This document shows positions 33,179 to 46,126 of a DNA stretch of 64,000 bases, piece after piece. A model generated the notes under the pieces. That model was not told the origin of the DNA, searched no databases, and worked only from the letters and a program-made list of their open reading frames with translations. Origin of the DNA: Tenodera sinensis (taxonomy: Eukaryota > Arthropoda > Insecta > Mantodea > Mantidae); NCBI GenBank assembly GCA_030765045.1, contig CM060962.1, forward strand, positions 94,682,912-94,746,911, in the 5' to 3' direction. Each line of letters starts with the position of its first letter. The stretch's first letter is position 1. Position numbers and translations under genes: made by a program.

Positions 33179-33700
33179 CTTATATCTGATGTGTTGCACT
33201 CACATGACATTCTCTACTCTTATACTAACCATTCTTACAAACGCTTACTCCTATATCTTCTTCGTGTTAGTTGAGATAAACGTTTGCACCAATTATCTTA
33301 TTGTTTATCTTCTTGAAGGCGCAAGGAGAATATGGGAATATTTCGCTTTGAGCGACAGTCACATTTTTTAAAGCTTTGAATCTCCGTTCTCTTTGCACGG
33401 TTAACATACATATAAAAATGAATAACTATGTTCCATTTGACAATTATACGTTCTCAAAAACTCATACAAATAAGGCATATCTCCGAAATGGTTCACTCTA
33501 CAATCACACATAAATTGTGTTGTTCTAGTAAGATCTACATTTTTGTACGGTAAGTTTTGGCACGCGCGCACGCACACGTACACGGACCTTTTTCTAAAAA
33601 TGCTCTTCTTATTCAGGGGGCCTCAAAATATGCATTTCCGGTGAAATCTCGACATGGAATTTTTGGGTGGAATACAATACTTCGACTACTTACTGGGGGA
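33048..33700 (+). repeat. Unclassified repeat family R, 33-kb copy
   Basis: Aligns with 41205-41919 and with the reverse complement of 60274-60955 in several ordered blocks, including GGCGCAAGGAGAATATGGGA (33318-33337), 'TTTGAGCGACAGT' and 'AAGATCTACATTTTTGTACG'. An AT microsatellite (33146-33175) interrupts the left part. One frame encodes 'GARRIWEYFALS', matching 'GARGMWEYSRF' and 'GAMVIWKYSRFER' in the other copies. The class is unknown: no terminal inverted repeats, tRNA boxes or transposase motifs were found. Confidence 0.6.
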
Positions 33701-36700
33701 GAAAGCAATAAAAAACTTTCCTACATATGAACATATACCTATTTATCCAGCGGGTAAGCGAAATGGGATGAATGTGGGGACGAAAATAATGGACTACTGA
33801 GTTTGCCTTCATATTCCTTCTTTAAGCACATGGCTATTTTTTGTATTTTAGAGAGATAGAAGGACATTTGATTTTTTGTATGTATAACTGAATTCTTCCA
33901 TAATGCATTTTAATATAGATATTAATTGAAATGTTGGTTCTATATTTAAAATGACAACAATATTAATAAACCGATAGGATTTTCTTTTTGTTTGCTCTTA
34001 TCTGAAACTTATTGTACAACATTTTTAACTGAATAACTAAAGTTAGGTTTATTTGTTATTTCCAAACGACATCCGTTTATTCTTTATCACATGCAGGACA
34101 AACACTTGCTATTATGAATGTCTTGTAGAATTGTATATCTTAGTTTAACAAAAGAAGCTAAAAGCCACGTGATAATCTGAATTGTTAGGCGGCCGATGAT
34201 ACTGGTGATTCCATTGAGCAAGTCATCAGTCAAACTATGAAACTGTCTACACAGACGACAGTGACCGAGAATGAAGGGGTCAACAGTTAGCGTGACTATA
34301 GGGCGTTTCGTATCATACCATATCTACTTTATTCGTGTGCATAGGGGCTTAGGGAATGAAAACACAATTTAAATATTTATCTCATTCGATCTTGTTTCGT
34401 AGCTAATTCCAACGCAACTCTAAGCACTTGGTCTGTTTCCAAATGGGTTGTTTCTAACAATATGATTTGTTAGAGACGTTTTCATTCTGACAAGAGCTGT
34501 TCATACTCCGTTGTATTTGAAACGATAATAAACTTAAGTAATGGTTGGGGTCTTACTTCATCTGGCGGCTTTTATATTTAGATTTGTCGAGCGTTGCTAA
34601 ATCTATCACTCTCTATAACCATAAATGAGATGTACTAATTTGTATAAAATATATTCTCTAAAAATCGAAAATTTGGGGAGTTGAGCAATAGAGATTAACC
34701 CAGTTTTAGGACAAAATGTTTTAATCTTAGCAGTCTATGCTTAGAGGTTTAGAGGTATACAATATCGAAGAAACTTTTGGGTAACAAGTCTACATTGTGA
34801 ATCAGGTAATGAAAAATTGTCATACCTCTTTTGGAAGAATAGGAATACGCTAAGTGCTACCTATAAGCATCAGCCAAACCAAGATCTGATTATTTGGTCA
34901 CTCGAGCTAAAAATGAGTCTCCCTTACAGACGCCAGGGTTTACACAGGCATTACACCACTAGACACGACAAGCAAAGTTCATATCAACAATCCGAGGTCA
35001 TAAATTGGCTCCATTGCCAGAAAATACGAACCAGATGCAAGAAAAATGTGCCATATGTTTCTTGAGTCTTATTTGGCACCAGTCCAAAGCTAGCTGACCG
35101 TAAATGACGTTTACCACTGAATGCATATTAAACATTTAGAGAGAAATTTTGGCACATTGGCTAAAGTACTATCAAAGAAGAAAGTACGTTTTTTTTAAAA
35201 TGTATATTATGCTCATTATAGTTTAAAATATTAGATTATTATTCATCATGTCTTTAACTCACATAAGCGACAGCGAGTTTTAGCTTCTTGTGACAACCTG
35301 ATTGAAGTGCTGAGTACATTGGGCCGCTGGAACATGTTTGTTCCTTTGACGTACAAATGATGTATTTCTCATCATTCTGAATAATTGATGTTTGAGTTAC
35401 CAAAAATTTCCACTTTTGAAATTGTGGATCCAGACCTTTGTATACCTAAAACATGTGGTATATTTGGAATCAATTTGTTTTCGTTTTACAAAGTGAAGCA
35501 TTGCAAATTCTTTAACTCCGCGTTTTTGGCTTATTCGACATTCCCACACAATGGAATTTTAATCCAATTGCTCTGAAAATTTTCATGTACGTTTGTGAAA
35601 AACAATTAAGTAAAACTTCTATATACATTTCGTTTATCCTGAAGGGTTTTTGTGTTATGAACTTTTAAAGCAAAAATTAAATATAAAATAATAAAACAAA
35701 TTTTGAAAATTACTTTCTCTTCAATACAAAAGTAGCATAAAGAGAATGCTTGGTAGTTTGATGTTCTAAGATCAGATAAACTAGGTGGCTTCATCGTGCG
35801 AAAGTTTAATTGCATAATATTTGTCTTTACAGCACAAAAACTTGAGATCTAAAAAGGAGATTGAAAGCAAATACTAGATAAATGTGCAGTTTGCTCTGAA
35901 GGACAGAAGTTTTTCATTTATGGTTAAGATAGGGACCCACATCATAATTTATTTGAAATTTCTCTAGAAGCATTTCAAAACTGGCTTACGAACGCTCTTA
36001 GGTATGTCTTCTCTATTTGTTATGTCATCAAGCCTGGCACAACGTAGCAGAAATCTTAAATTTGTAACCACTCGCTGACAAGAAGCAAACTTCAAGGCCT
36101 CCACCTTGTGAGTCATCCAACAGTTTAATCACGCTTAGACTGCTACTTCAACGAATAGTACGAGAATATACTACAATTTTATCTGAATGGATATATCACT
36201 TTCTCTTGAATGTTTTTTTCGCGTTTTAATATGTAGATTTTGGTATACTTGGTTATCAATATCGCAATGCCATCAAGAAACACTCGAGCATTAAAAGTAC
36301 TGTTTCAGCGTCAATAATAGCATATTTAAGCCCTGGAGCAACGGGTGCCCGTAGAGCTTATCTGGGCTTTATTTCAGCCTGCTTACCTCCATATTTTTCC
36401 CAGATTAAATCAAGTGCTGTTTTTGTGGCAACACCGTCATACGTCATCAGAAGTCTTGCCTAGACACCGAACCGCGCAGTTTCAGGATCATCATCTCCTT
36501 CACCATCGCCATTTTCCACGTTTTATTCTTCCTGCTGCAGTTTTCTTAGCCACTACAGACTCTGATTTGGATAAGTAGATGCTCCTGACATAGCACCAGA
36601 ATAAACAACAACACTTACACCAATATGTTTGTATAGCGTCTGTTACTAATGCTTCCGAAACAATGATACGAATAGCCGCGCATATGACAGTAATCTTCCA

Positions 36701-39142
36701 CGAACTCAACACATTAACAACTTACTATACTAATGTGAGTAAACACGCGCTTCGAGTATAACATTATGGTTAACGGAAAGATCAATTTGTTGATATGAAA
36801 AAAGCCACAAGAAGAAAACTAAATGGATGACAATAGTCATCAACGTCAAAACGTGCTTAATATCACGTGAAATATTTATTATTACACCTAACGAGAATAA
36901 ACATGCGCTTTGATCGACGCTACTGAGAAGTTCACCGTTGTTGACAGAATGGAAGAACGTTCCAAGAGGACAAAAATTAACAAGTGGATCACTATTGTCA
37001 CTGGAGGCTTAATAGTCTCCACAAACATTTCTTGAATTTTTATTGTTTATATTCAGCATTTTTTGCTTATCGAGAGAAAGCATACAATATTTGAAAGAGA
37101 CGACCTATTCAGATCCTGTGTTAAATAGAGAAGCCTGTGCCTCATGTTATCACTAAAGCTCAGGCTTTCTAAACTGTCTACTAGATTCTCTATTTACATT
37201 TGTTATCAAGAAAAATCGAGAGTTCTTAGAACATCAGCGCTGGTCTTGTCTTTAACTTTGGGGTACAATATACTAAAAGTCCTAGGTAGCATTTAGCAGT
37301 ATTCTAGAGCAGATGAAGGATGATGATCTACAGTAAACAATTTTATGAAAAAAATTGTGTAACACTGTCATCCTTAATCCTAATTATTCAGGCAGTCAAA
37401 CCCTTATGGAACTTCGCGGAAATATTTCCCCTCAAGGTCCACTTACAACCGCACTTAAGTTAGAATATGCGTTTTCTGCCTGCCCAATATGGTAGTTAAG
37501 GAAACTAAACAACGAAGAATCTAAAATCCATTGCAAGAAACGTTGGTATAAGACGATCCATATGTACAGTCGTCATGAACACATGACTGGAACGTTAGTA
37601 AAATGGGTTTGAGAGATAACTATGAGATATTCCTGGACAACTTTGATGTAACACCAGAAAAGTGCCGAATGGCTCTCTAGGATTTAAAACATTTACACTT
37701 TCGGTGAAGCACACCAACAGTACACCTTCCCCAGTGTTTTTCTGAAGATCGAAACCGTCAGTCTCAATAATGCCAAGGCCCAATGGCACTGGTGTCACAA
37801 CTGGTGGTGTATTATCAAACCTCTTGTGGAAAACAATTATAGCCTTCTACTGGAGTTGCAGAGGATTTAATAAGGTCAAGAATATGTCCTCGACAGCCGA
37901 GTTCACTGTTGGTTATTACAGTGTCGTCAAGAGATACACAAAAATCGATGCCTTCGCCCTTTACATGACGCTTTACTGGCTGTGAGTATATGAGCTTACA
38001 TTGTTTTTAACCACTGGCCTGCGTAACTCACTGGCACAACTACCAGTACACCCTGATCAAAAACAAGTTGCCATGAATGCAGTAATATGTAGCTTTTAGG
38101 ACGATTTCGAACCCTAAGTATCTGTGTTTATAAAAGGTCCCCCATCAAATTAAGTGCGTATGTGTTATGGGTTTAAAAGAAGAGAGGAAAGACTCGAACC
38201 CCAGAGTTTACTGTACAGAATCAATACCGGCGTGCTTCAGGACACTGGATCTCTCGAGTTGGAGTGTAGGTCTAGTACACCCTCCACTAAACTGCAATGT
38301 CAAGCATGTACAGCAACGTGAGATATCCCAACACTCTCCCAGATAAGCTCTTATATCTCTAACGCCATTAGCATCACAATATTTACTTCAAGCTAATGAA
38401 AACATAAGATTGAACACTTTGTCTAAAGAGCGATACTACAATATTTGCGATAGTCAAAAATTGAATTTTTAATGAAATGCTTGCAAAGCTATGGAGAAAA
38501 TGTATTGAAATAAAGAAAGTAAAAGTGAAAGAAAGAAACCTACATGGGGGCCAAGGAAATGCGCACGTTTCTTACAAAATGCCTACCAGAATTGACCAAT
38601 AAAATCTCATTAGATACAAGAATGTGCATATGCTTGAATGAACACCGCAGGCACACAAACCAACAATCACTGAGAACTGTGGCATCACCTTCATTGCGCT
38701 TTGCATTCCTAAATCTTTAGAAACTATAAATTATATTACTGTTGCGTAAAACGATAAGCCATGTTTGTCACCAGAAGGGGACAAGATAAATAGTACTGCT
38801 TCCGTGAAAGGCAAAATGACTAACAAAGAGCTACACAAATTACATAACTTTAAGAATGGCCCTTGAAACCTTTGTGGAAGTAGGGAGGTCATGTATAGAG
38901 ATGGCCCAGATGCAGCTATCACATTAGACTTAATCGACAAAATAGGAGTACATCCACTCAGATTTAGTACAAAATGTTCAAAAGGAAAGTGTGACAAAAC
39001 AGAGCAATGTTCGGGAGGAACCGGGAAAACAGAGAAATTAGCAAACACATTCCTCGACGTAAACCAGGGGTAAAAACAGAGAGAGAAATTGCATAGCTTC
39101 ACAAAATATGCGAGTTGGTTTACTCTGCCCTTATCTACTTTT
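33701..39142. other. No confirmed gene
   Basis: 5.4 kb, mostly AT-rich. I checked for LINE, transposase and tRNA-like motifs and saw none that were convincing; 38175-38300 has a weak tRNA-like box pair on the minus strand (GGGTTCGAGTCTT). Open frames near 37595-37798 (minus), 38545-38720 (plus) and 38731-39195 (minus, running into the SINE) are unrecognised. The short plus-strand frame 38891-39073 is rich in Cys, Lys and Gly near its end, but I know no family for it. Confidence 0.35.
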
Positions 39143-39152
39143 AGTAATGTCC

Positions 39153-39391
39153 ATGGCGGCGCCGTGGCCGAGCGGTTAGCGCGCTCGCCTACCACCTAGG
39201 CGGCCCGGGTTCGATCCCAGGGACCCGCATGTGGTATTCGTGGTGGACGAAGTGGCGTCAGGGCGGGTTTTCTCCGGGTGCTCCGGTTTCCCCCGCCATC
39301 TCATTCCACCGGTGCTCCATCTTCATGTATCATCGGTGTCACCGCCTGCGGTGCCGTAGTAGCAAAAGCGGGCGTTAAACACTACAACAAC
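39153..39391 (+). repeat. tRNA-derived SINE, family A, with 10-bp duplication
   Basis: Flanked by AGTAATGTCC at 39143-39152 and 39392-39401. The head GCCGTGGCCGAGCGGTTAGC and B box GGGTTCGATCCC are tRNA-Leu/Ser-like. The core 'TTTTCTCCGGGTGCTCCGG' is followed by a unique region and a CAACAACA tail. It is about 239 bp long and closely matches the inverted copy at 32708-32929. Confidence 0.95.
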
Positions 39392-39401
39392 AGTAATGTC
39401 C

Positions 39402-40232
39402 CCGTGTAGATTAGCAGGACAATCTTATCCTATGTTCTTAGTAAACGTATACAACACGAATATGGACTAAAGAGGCTCTGGCTTTAAAAACACAACTGAC
39501 TGACAATCAAACAAATTTAGAATGCATCCTAATTCTGTTAATTATTTGCCCTGTGCTTTGCCAGAAAGTGAATAAAAACTAATGTTTCTGTATCTTCCAG
39601 TGCAGTGCCAAATATTAGCTTTTGCATTTTTCTTGGGATATAACCCATTAAATATTAAAATAAAACAATCAAAATCATATGTGCAAAGACTGACTTCTTT
39701 ATGCAAACGTATGCACCAGTGTAAGTTATATGAAAGTGAAATTTGCATGAAATTAGGACACACTATACTTTTTTCAGAGTCTTTTGAGACAGTGGAAGGG
39801 GGAGATAAGGGCATCGCATGGCCAGCGCGTGTATATGAACCAAAACAATCTAAGACAGAGTTGCAACGTTTATACAGTCATTCTGGCACGAGCAGTGGCG
39901 CACAGCTGAGATTGCACAAAACACTTAAACCTGTATAACTATGTGGCGGCCGTAACAGGCATGCTCCTGCTACTTATAAAGCAAATCCCTCGCCATTAGG
40001 ACGTAGAAAACCAGTACATAAGCAGACGACACACATTACTCAAAATGTGTACAATTAGTTTAAGGGAAAGCACGGCAAGTGTGACTCGCCGATTGCACAT
40101 ACTGCAGCTGTAACTGCCGTCCCCGGATGTACAGTAGTAAGAACCATTAAATTATATATTTAGAAACAAAAACGAAATGCGACGAAAACAAAACCGTTCG
40201 TGAATTTTATAAGATTTGTGGCTTATTCGTGG
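39402..40232. other. No gene recognised
   Basis: A 118-codon plus-strand frame (39582-39938) overlaps a 90-codon minus-strand frame. Neither has a recognisable domain. Confidence 0.35.
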
Positions 40233-40239
40233 TCCTCGG

Positions 40240-40243
<4 letters not shown>

Positions 40244-40274
<31 letters not shown>

Positions 40275-40513
40275 AATTAACGTCCTCCAACATTGTGTCA
40301 TATCGGATGAATGAATGAAATGAAATGGGTGAAATGATGCTCAAATGAGCCCGAGGTCCATGGAGCTTTAAGTTACCCGACATTCGTCTTCTCAGGGTAG
40401 GGAAAACCTCGGAAAAAAAACCTTACCCGGATAACTTACCCTAAGCGAGATTCAAACTCGCGACCTCTTGAACGTGAGACAGACATGCTAACCATCACGC
40501 TACAGAGGCGGGC
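40244..40513 (-). repeat. tRNA-derived SINE, family D, long poly(A) tail
   Basis: Flanked by TCCTCGGAAGAT at 40233-40244 and 40514-40525 (the duplication ends at the first T of the tail). On the minus strand a tRNA-like head (AGCGTGATGGTTAGCATG, B box GAGTTTGAATCTCG) is followed by a ~170-bp body and a tail of about 30 A residues (T at 40244-40273). The body contains 'TTTTCCGAGGTTTTCCC', a variant of the SINE core in family A. The long tail suggests youth. Confidence 0.9.
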
Positions 40514-40525
40514 TCCTCGGAAGAT

Positions 40526-41204
40526 GAGGGAGAAGAAGAAACAAACTATAGGATACTAAGATTGATTAAATGCCAATGTACATATTTCTGTCAATGTAAA
40601 TGTTTCATTGTTCTGCTTGTATTTCCTTCTTTCGTTCTTTTTATGGAGTCGTATGTAGTAACAACTGTGTTAATATATATTTATATAGTTAGGAGAAAGC
40701 AATAAAAGTAATGTAGTCCAAGTAAATATGATCATGTACTTTAGTTTTTTATACTAATATATATAACAATAAATATATAATATATTTTTATCCTCCGACC
40801 GTGAGAAGAAGCTGTTAAAGCAATCACAATTGTGTGCATACATAAACAAATAAATAAAGGATGTACATGTAAACAACGTAACAGAAGTCTGAAAGGGACG
40901 CAAATGTTGCAACAGTGCATTTTGCTTTCGCAGAGTGCTAGCACGCGTCACACACACGTACGCACGCACACACATTTATACGTATATACACGTATATACA
41001 CATATGATAAAGTATTATATTTTTGTCTCTATTCCTGTTGTACTCCTATGATCAGCAATATGTTAGTAAATGTAAATTAAGCAATCATAGGGAAAATATG
41101 CTACTTTATTTATTCATTTACTTATTCATCATTCATTCATTTACCTACTTATTTATCTATTTATTTATTCATTTATTTATATTGGTGACTTTATTTGGCA
41201 CTGC
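40526..41204. other. No gene; TTTA microsatellite
   Basis: A TTTATTCA/TTTA-rich tract spans about 41103-41180 and ends next to the start of the repeat family R copy. A CACGTATATA patch lies at 40978-41004. Confidence 0.6.
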
Positions 41205-41919
41205 TGACGTTTATGAAGGCAATCAATATTGGACGACAAAGTCGAAGTGCATAGTCTTAGAAGAACCATCAAGTGATCGTCGCGCAACCTATTGCGATGC
41301 AAACTTTTAATATAGTTCAGTTTTGAGAAACTCTGTTTGCAAATATATGTAGAACTAACTATTCTTGCAAATGCTTATTTCTTTATCTACTACATTTCAA
41401 CAGACATAAGAATTTGCACAAATCACTTTATTGCTAATTTTGTTGTAGGTGCAAGGGGAATGTGGGAATACAGTAGGTTTTGAGCGATAGTGAAATGTTT
41501 TACGAGCTGGTTGCTACGTGATGCCTTTGAAATTTCGTTCTCTTTGTAAGACCAAGAGATAAAAAAGACGAAAAACATATTTCTATTTGAGAAAAGTGTA
41601 AGTATTGGTAAATTCAAGCAAATAAAGAATATCTAGGAAATCGTTCGCTCGAAAAAGGGGTATTTGACATAACTTGTGTGTTATAACGAGATCTACAATT
41701 TTTATTTAATAAGCTTCGTCTCTCTTATTGTTTACTCCTTACGCAAATATCATCCAGAATGAAGAGGTCTTCTGGGGACATTCCCATGAAATTCAAGGTA
41801 TGACTTAGTAACTGCCGTGGAATTATCTGTTTGTGTCCGTCACTGGATACTGACTGACTGGTTGTGAGTTAATTCACCCTCCGAGGTGGGAAATAACAGC
41901 TAGTTACATAACCGTCTCC
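41205..41919 (+). repeat. Unclassified repeat family R, 41-kb copy
   Basis: The best reference copy of the family. Its right end, ...ATAACCGTCTCC at 41908-41919, coincides with the outer end of the 60-kb copy (GGAGACGGTTACGTAAT at 60274-60290). Shared blocks include TTTGCAAATATATGTAGA, GTTTTGAGCGATAGTGA-like, GAATGAAGAGGTCTTCTGGG and TGTTTGTGTCCGTCACTG. One frame reads 'HFIANFVVGARGMWEYSRF' then stops. Function and class unknown. Confidence 0.65.
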
Positions 41920-42129
41920 AAAGAGGCAAGGTTGATCATCACTGGTTTAAACAGCCAATCAAAGTAAGAGACATATCGCAAAAAGCCCTAGAATTGTCAC
42001 CTGCTGACTAGGGGAAGGTCATTTTCCACCGTTCTTCCCCACCGCCATTCCACGTCTGGTATAGCCCAGGCAAGTTCATTGAGGGCAAGGAATAACATAA
42101 TTGCAGATCACCTTTTAATATCTTTATTA

Positions 42130-42347
42130 TACTGCTTGCAAAATTTAAAGGTATGTGAACGTTGGCCAATGCTCAAGTGGAGCGCTGCTGCCAAGCTTAG
42201 TGCGTGTACCGGCAGAGGTTCTGTACATAAGAGGGCGTGAAATGCATGCACCACATTCGACAGCGCTGGCAGGAGGGGCAAGCTTGGGGTTCGCTGGAGT
42301 CTGCAGTACGGCCCGCCTCCATATGCCTTTTACTTTTGCGAAGATTA
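42130..42347 (+). mobile_element. MITE, Tc1/mariner-like, copy 1
   Basis: About 216 bp with imperfect inverted ends: left TGCTTGCAAAATTTAAAGG, right complement of CTTTTACTTTTGCGAAGA. Both ends sit in TATA, compatible with the TA duplication of Tc1/mariner elements. The interior contains no frame of note. It is closely related to 55930-56151 in the same orientation. Confidence 0.75.
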
Positions 42348-45163
42348 TAGCTAATATTGGAAGCACAATAATAATATCGGGGCAACCTGGCCTTCAGCCG
42401 TGTACAACTGCACCCGCACGTGTATCAGCAGCAGGCTGAGAAGTGTCCAGCTCTGAACTATGTTGCTATATGCACCTTCTACTTAGTTCAATGTTGACAT
42501 CTGTGATATGGAAATTTTTTAGATGTGCTCTCTTAATTAGTCCCCAATGTGTACAAAGGACACGTTCTTGGAGAGCTAGTGCGCAAATTCGTGGACCTTC
42601 TGTATAGTTCAACGGTCTTTATTGCAGGAAGATACCTAACCCAGTTGGTAGAACTTGCCTTTGTTATGCTGTTTCTATGCAAGAAAGATTACATGACGTG
42701 CATTTACACTATTTTACACGACTGTATCTGGCAAGTTTCAGTTGGGTTACAGTTGAATATCGAAAGAGCGTTTTGCGGGTTATCACTTAAGTGTTTCAGG
42801 TAGGCTTTCGGCATGATTGGGCTGAGTACTTCCCTTGTCTGTACATAGTATGCAAAAGTTTGTCTCTAGGCAACAAGAACGAATACCCCCTCCTCTATTT
42901 CTATTCTTGGTGCGATATCACAAAAGAAAAGAAACCCTAACGCTCGACGTCTATACCATCTTCCCCTTCTCAAAACATATTAGCAAATGACGGTGATCGT
43001 CGCAGGTTTTAACACTACTGTTTCTTCTGCTAGCTCTTCATAATATTCTCATATGGCTGATGGGAGTGCTGTTCTAAAACTACCTACAGAGCGTTTTAAA
43101 CTGAAATGTTGACATATATACCACATAGGCAGAATAACACAAAATAATTGTAGATTGTTGATTAATGTTTCAAATATCATTTATTATTGCTAGCTTTAAA
43201 GGTAATCATTATAACTATAAATAAATAAACTGAATATCGATCACCCCTTTCTAAAGGTGCATGTCTCTTAAATACCCGAAAGTCATATCGTGGAAGAAAT
43301 TTACAGCATAGCATTCTCAGGGATGTTCCTGAAAACGGTCTGGAAGGACTCGGGTAAAAAAAAAATCAGGACTTTGTAATCAGTGAAGAAAACACCCGCT
43401 TTGCTTCTGTTTATAGAAAACATTTCATAAGCTTGGATTTATACATTGCCTCAGGTTTGGAGCTCTGCGACTCTTGGAAGTACTTAGATACCTCTCATCC
43501 AAACGCTTATGTACCTCCTGGAAAGAAAAAGGCATGTCTGGACGCCAAATTTGTCTAAGTCTTACACGGCACAGCGCCTTGATTGATCGTATGGGTTAGT
43601 AATGTTACGATTTAAAACTTGTGATAACTTGTTGCTGCCGCTACACAACTATTATCACGGATAGTGTAAACAAGGCACTGTGTCGTCGTATAGGACTCAA
43701 ATGCATTTGACGTTCCAGTCATGACTTTCTTTTTCCTTTTCTTTCTCTTTTTTATGGGGGGTCTACGGGTGGGCATTAAATTTCTCTTAGTGATCTCTAA
43801 AATCATCCGTCTACACTTTGTTTTCCTGTGTTTATTCAGATGCAAATGATATGGGATACTAAGACATTCCGGCTAGAGATCTCAAACTTTCACTGCTTCA
43901 TCTTAAAGGTTTAGTTTAAGAAGATAGAGACCGTTATTTTGGATGAAGTAAATGCCGTTGACGTTCCCTCGTGGGCCACATTTTTATACTGTCTCCAATA
44001 TCATGGAATTCGATGAATTTGCTACAGTCTGCCTCAGTGATGAACTAAGAAATTTTTGTCGGTGTGCGTGCGTTGGTGGGTGTGAGAATGGACAACACCA
44101 GTTAAGTTGACTGATACATTTAAATGGAGACTAATAACGAGCTATTAGAACCGAGCTGCCGACTACTTGACAATGTAACTGTTTCTGAATATAAGCACAA
44201 GAAACTGTAACTGTTGAACTATTACGTTTCTAACTTCTCAAGTATCAATACTTCACGGTTTAAAATAACTTACCGAGAAGCGTAAATTGCCACGAGTCAA
44301 TGAAATGCTAATCGGAAGGTTCCCTGACAGTGATCGTTAAATCTCTACGTTAAATCTAACGTGCAGTGCTAGGCGCTGTGGACTGTCGTTAATCGATCAC
44401 ACTGAGAAACCTCTAAGAGCGCAAACCACGAAGGAAGAGTTACACACATGCTCTTTAATAAACTTAAGCCTCACCGACTTTATAATCCCCAGTAAAGTTC
44501 TTAAATGCATTGCCAAATTTCAAAGCTTCTCATTCACCTATGAAACAGAATATTCCACTCAATAACTTGCTAAATTATCAGAATGCCTTTCGCTTTCTGA
44601 CTTTCAGAATGTTGTCTGCGTGAGTATTTGCACGACTTGCCTTCTGAGCACAACCGAATTCCAGGTACTCCTTGAACTAATGGTTTGCTCACTGAATAAA
44701 TTCACTATAACCCTAATTGCGTTAGCTATATTGCCATACTAATCAGTTTTCCCTAACACGGAAATTAGATAATGACCCCTAAATTCTTAACACAAATTTC
44801 AGCCTGTGCTTTTTGCAGTATGCCTTGATTTTAGCACGTGGAAATGAGTTGTCATTATCTGACTTCCTATCATTCATTTACAAAATTACTAATCTTACTC
44901 GTCATTAATCTTAGTATCAAGACTTTCAGAATCACAAAATAAAACGCGATATGTAGACGCTAATTATAATGCCTTTTTCACATCCACAGTATTAATAATT
45001 TACTTTAGATAGTTTGACGAATTCAGAATCTAAAGAATGGCACTTCTGTTTAAACTATACCGATTGAAAGTGCTATACAATCTGTTCAAGAGTGAGGATA
45101 TTTGTTGGGAGAAGATGCACTTGTAAACGTTCATTAATTAAGATACTATTTAACAGATATCCC
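42348..45163. other. No gene recognised
   Basis: 2.8 kb. An 84-codon plus-strand frame (42549-42803) is hydrophobic and Cys-containing but not recognised. The remainder is AT-rich without structure I could identify. Confidence 0.35.
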
Positions 45164-45167
45164 TTAA

Positions 45168-45900
45168 GGATACCCATCTGTGTAAGAAGGCTAAAAATTT
45201 CAAAAATTGCCAAAAATGGATTTTTGTTTTATCAAATAATATAAATCTTCTGATTTATTTTGATATGCTTTTTATGCCCTTACGGCCTTTTTAACTATGT
45301 CACGAGGCCGTCTAACTGATTGCTTGTAAGTGGTCATGTCCATTTAAATCCATACAGTTCCATTATCCTTGCTATGACTTCAAACTTAGCTTTTCCATGC
45401 TTTTATTTTTAGCTTTTTAAAATGCTACACACGATGCAATTTTCAGTACTTATGCATTAAATTTGGGATACCTGCTTACAAATAACGTTAAAAAGAAATG
45501 ACGAGATAATTTTTTCATAACGTGAATAGCTGCTGAGTAATTAAATATTTAAGTTTACATTTCGAAATTTAAATGAAAAAAATAATGAATTTAAACTTTA
45601 AAATTTATTTTTATCCAAACTAATAACAAGATTAAGAAATTATCTCATCAATTTGCTAACATTCTATTACAGGACATAACTGAAAATTATTAAGTTTTTC
45701 AAATCAAAATTGCATCATGGGAGACCATTTATACAAATATTAAAAAAAATATAATAAAACATTAATATGTCAGCAACTAATCTGACTAAATGTGTGAAAT
45801 TTAGTACAGTTACTCCTTACTATACATTGATTGTTGTGTTAAAATTTCAAATCAATTCAATGATAACTGTAGATTTTCAAAATTTCACAGATGGGTATCC
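45168..45900. mobile_element. 733-bp MITE with TTAA flanks
   Basis: Perfect 15-bp inverted ends, GGATACCCATCTGTG at 45168-45182 and its complement at 45886-45900. TTAA directly flanks both (45164-45167 and 45901-45904), the target and duplication used by piggyBac-type elements. The interior is AT-rich and non-coding. The ends do not begin with the CCC common in piggyBac, so the superfamily is provisional. Confidence 0.8.
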
Positions 45901-46126
45901 TTAAAGTTAAATGTCAAATCTGCAATGGCTCAAAAAACGTGATAGGGATTTCACCCATTATACGTGGCTTAATACAATTTTACATTTTAGCAAGAAAGTG
46001 ATTTTCTTCGCACATTTAATCGATGTTGTGAGTTTAAAACGTAATTTTTAAATGAAGTTGTTAATGTGGAGAGACCAATTTCTTTGAGGAAGACGGAAAT
46101 GGCGGAAAGCCCTAATCCTTATGGTT

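Noticed and set aside
37595..37985. A piggyBac-like transposase remnant
   Set aside because: A 'FLDNF' string suggested it, but no other piggyBac motif or consistent frame could be found nearby.
38731..39195. A 154-codon minus-strand gene
   Set aside because: It starts inside SINE family A and shows no recognisable domain; an opposite-strand frame is also open.
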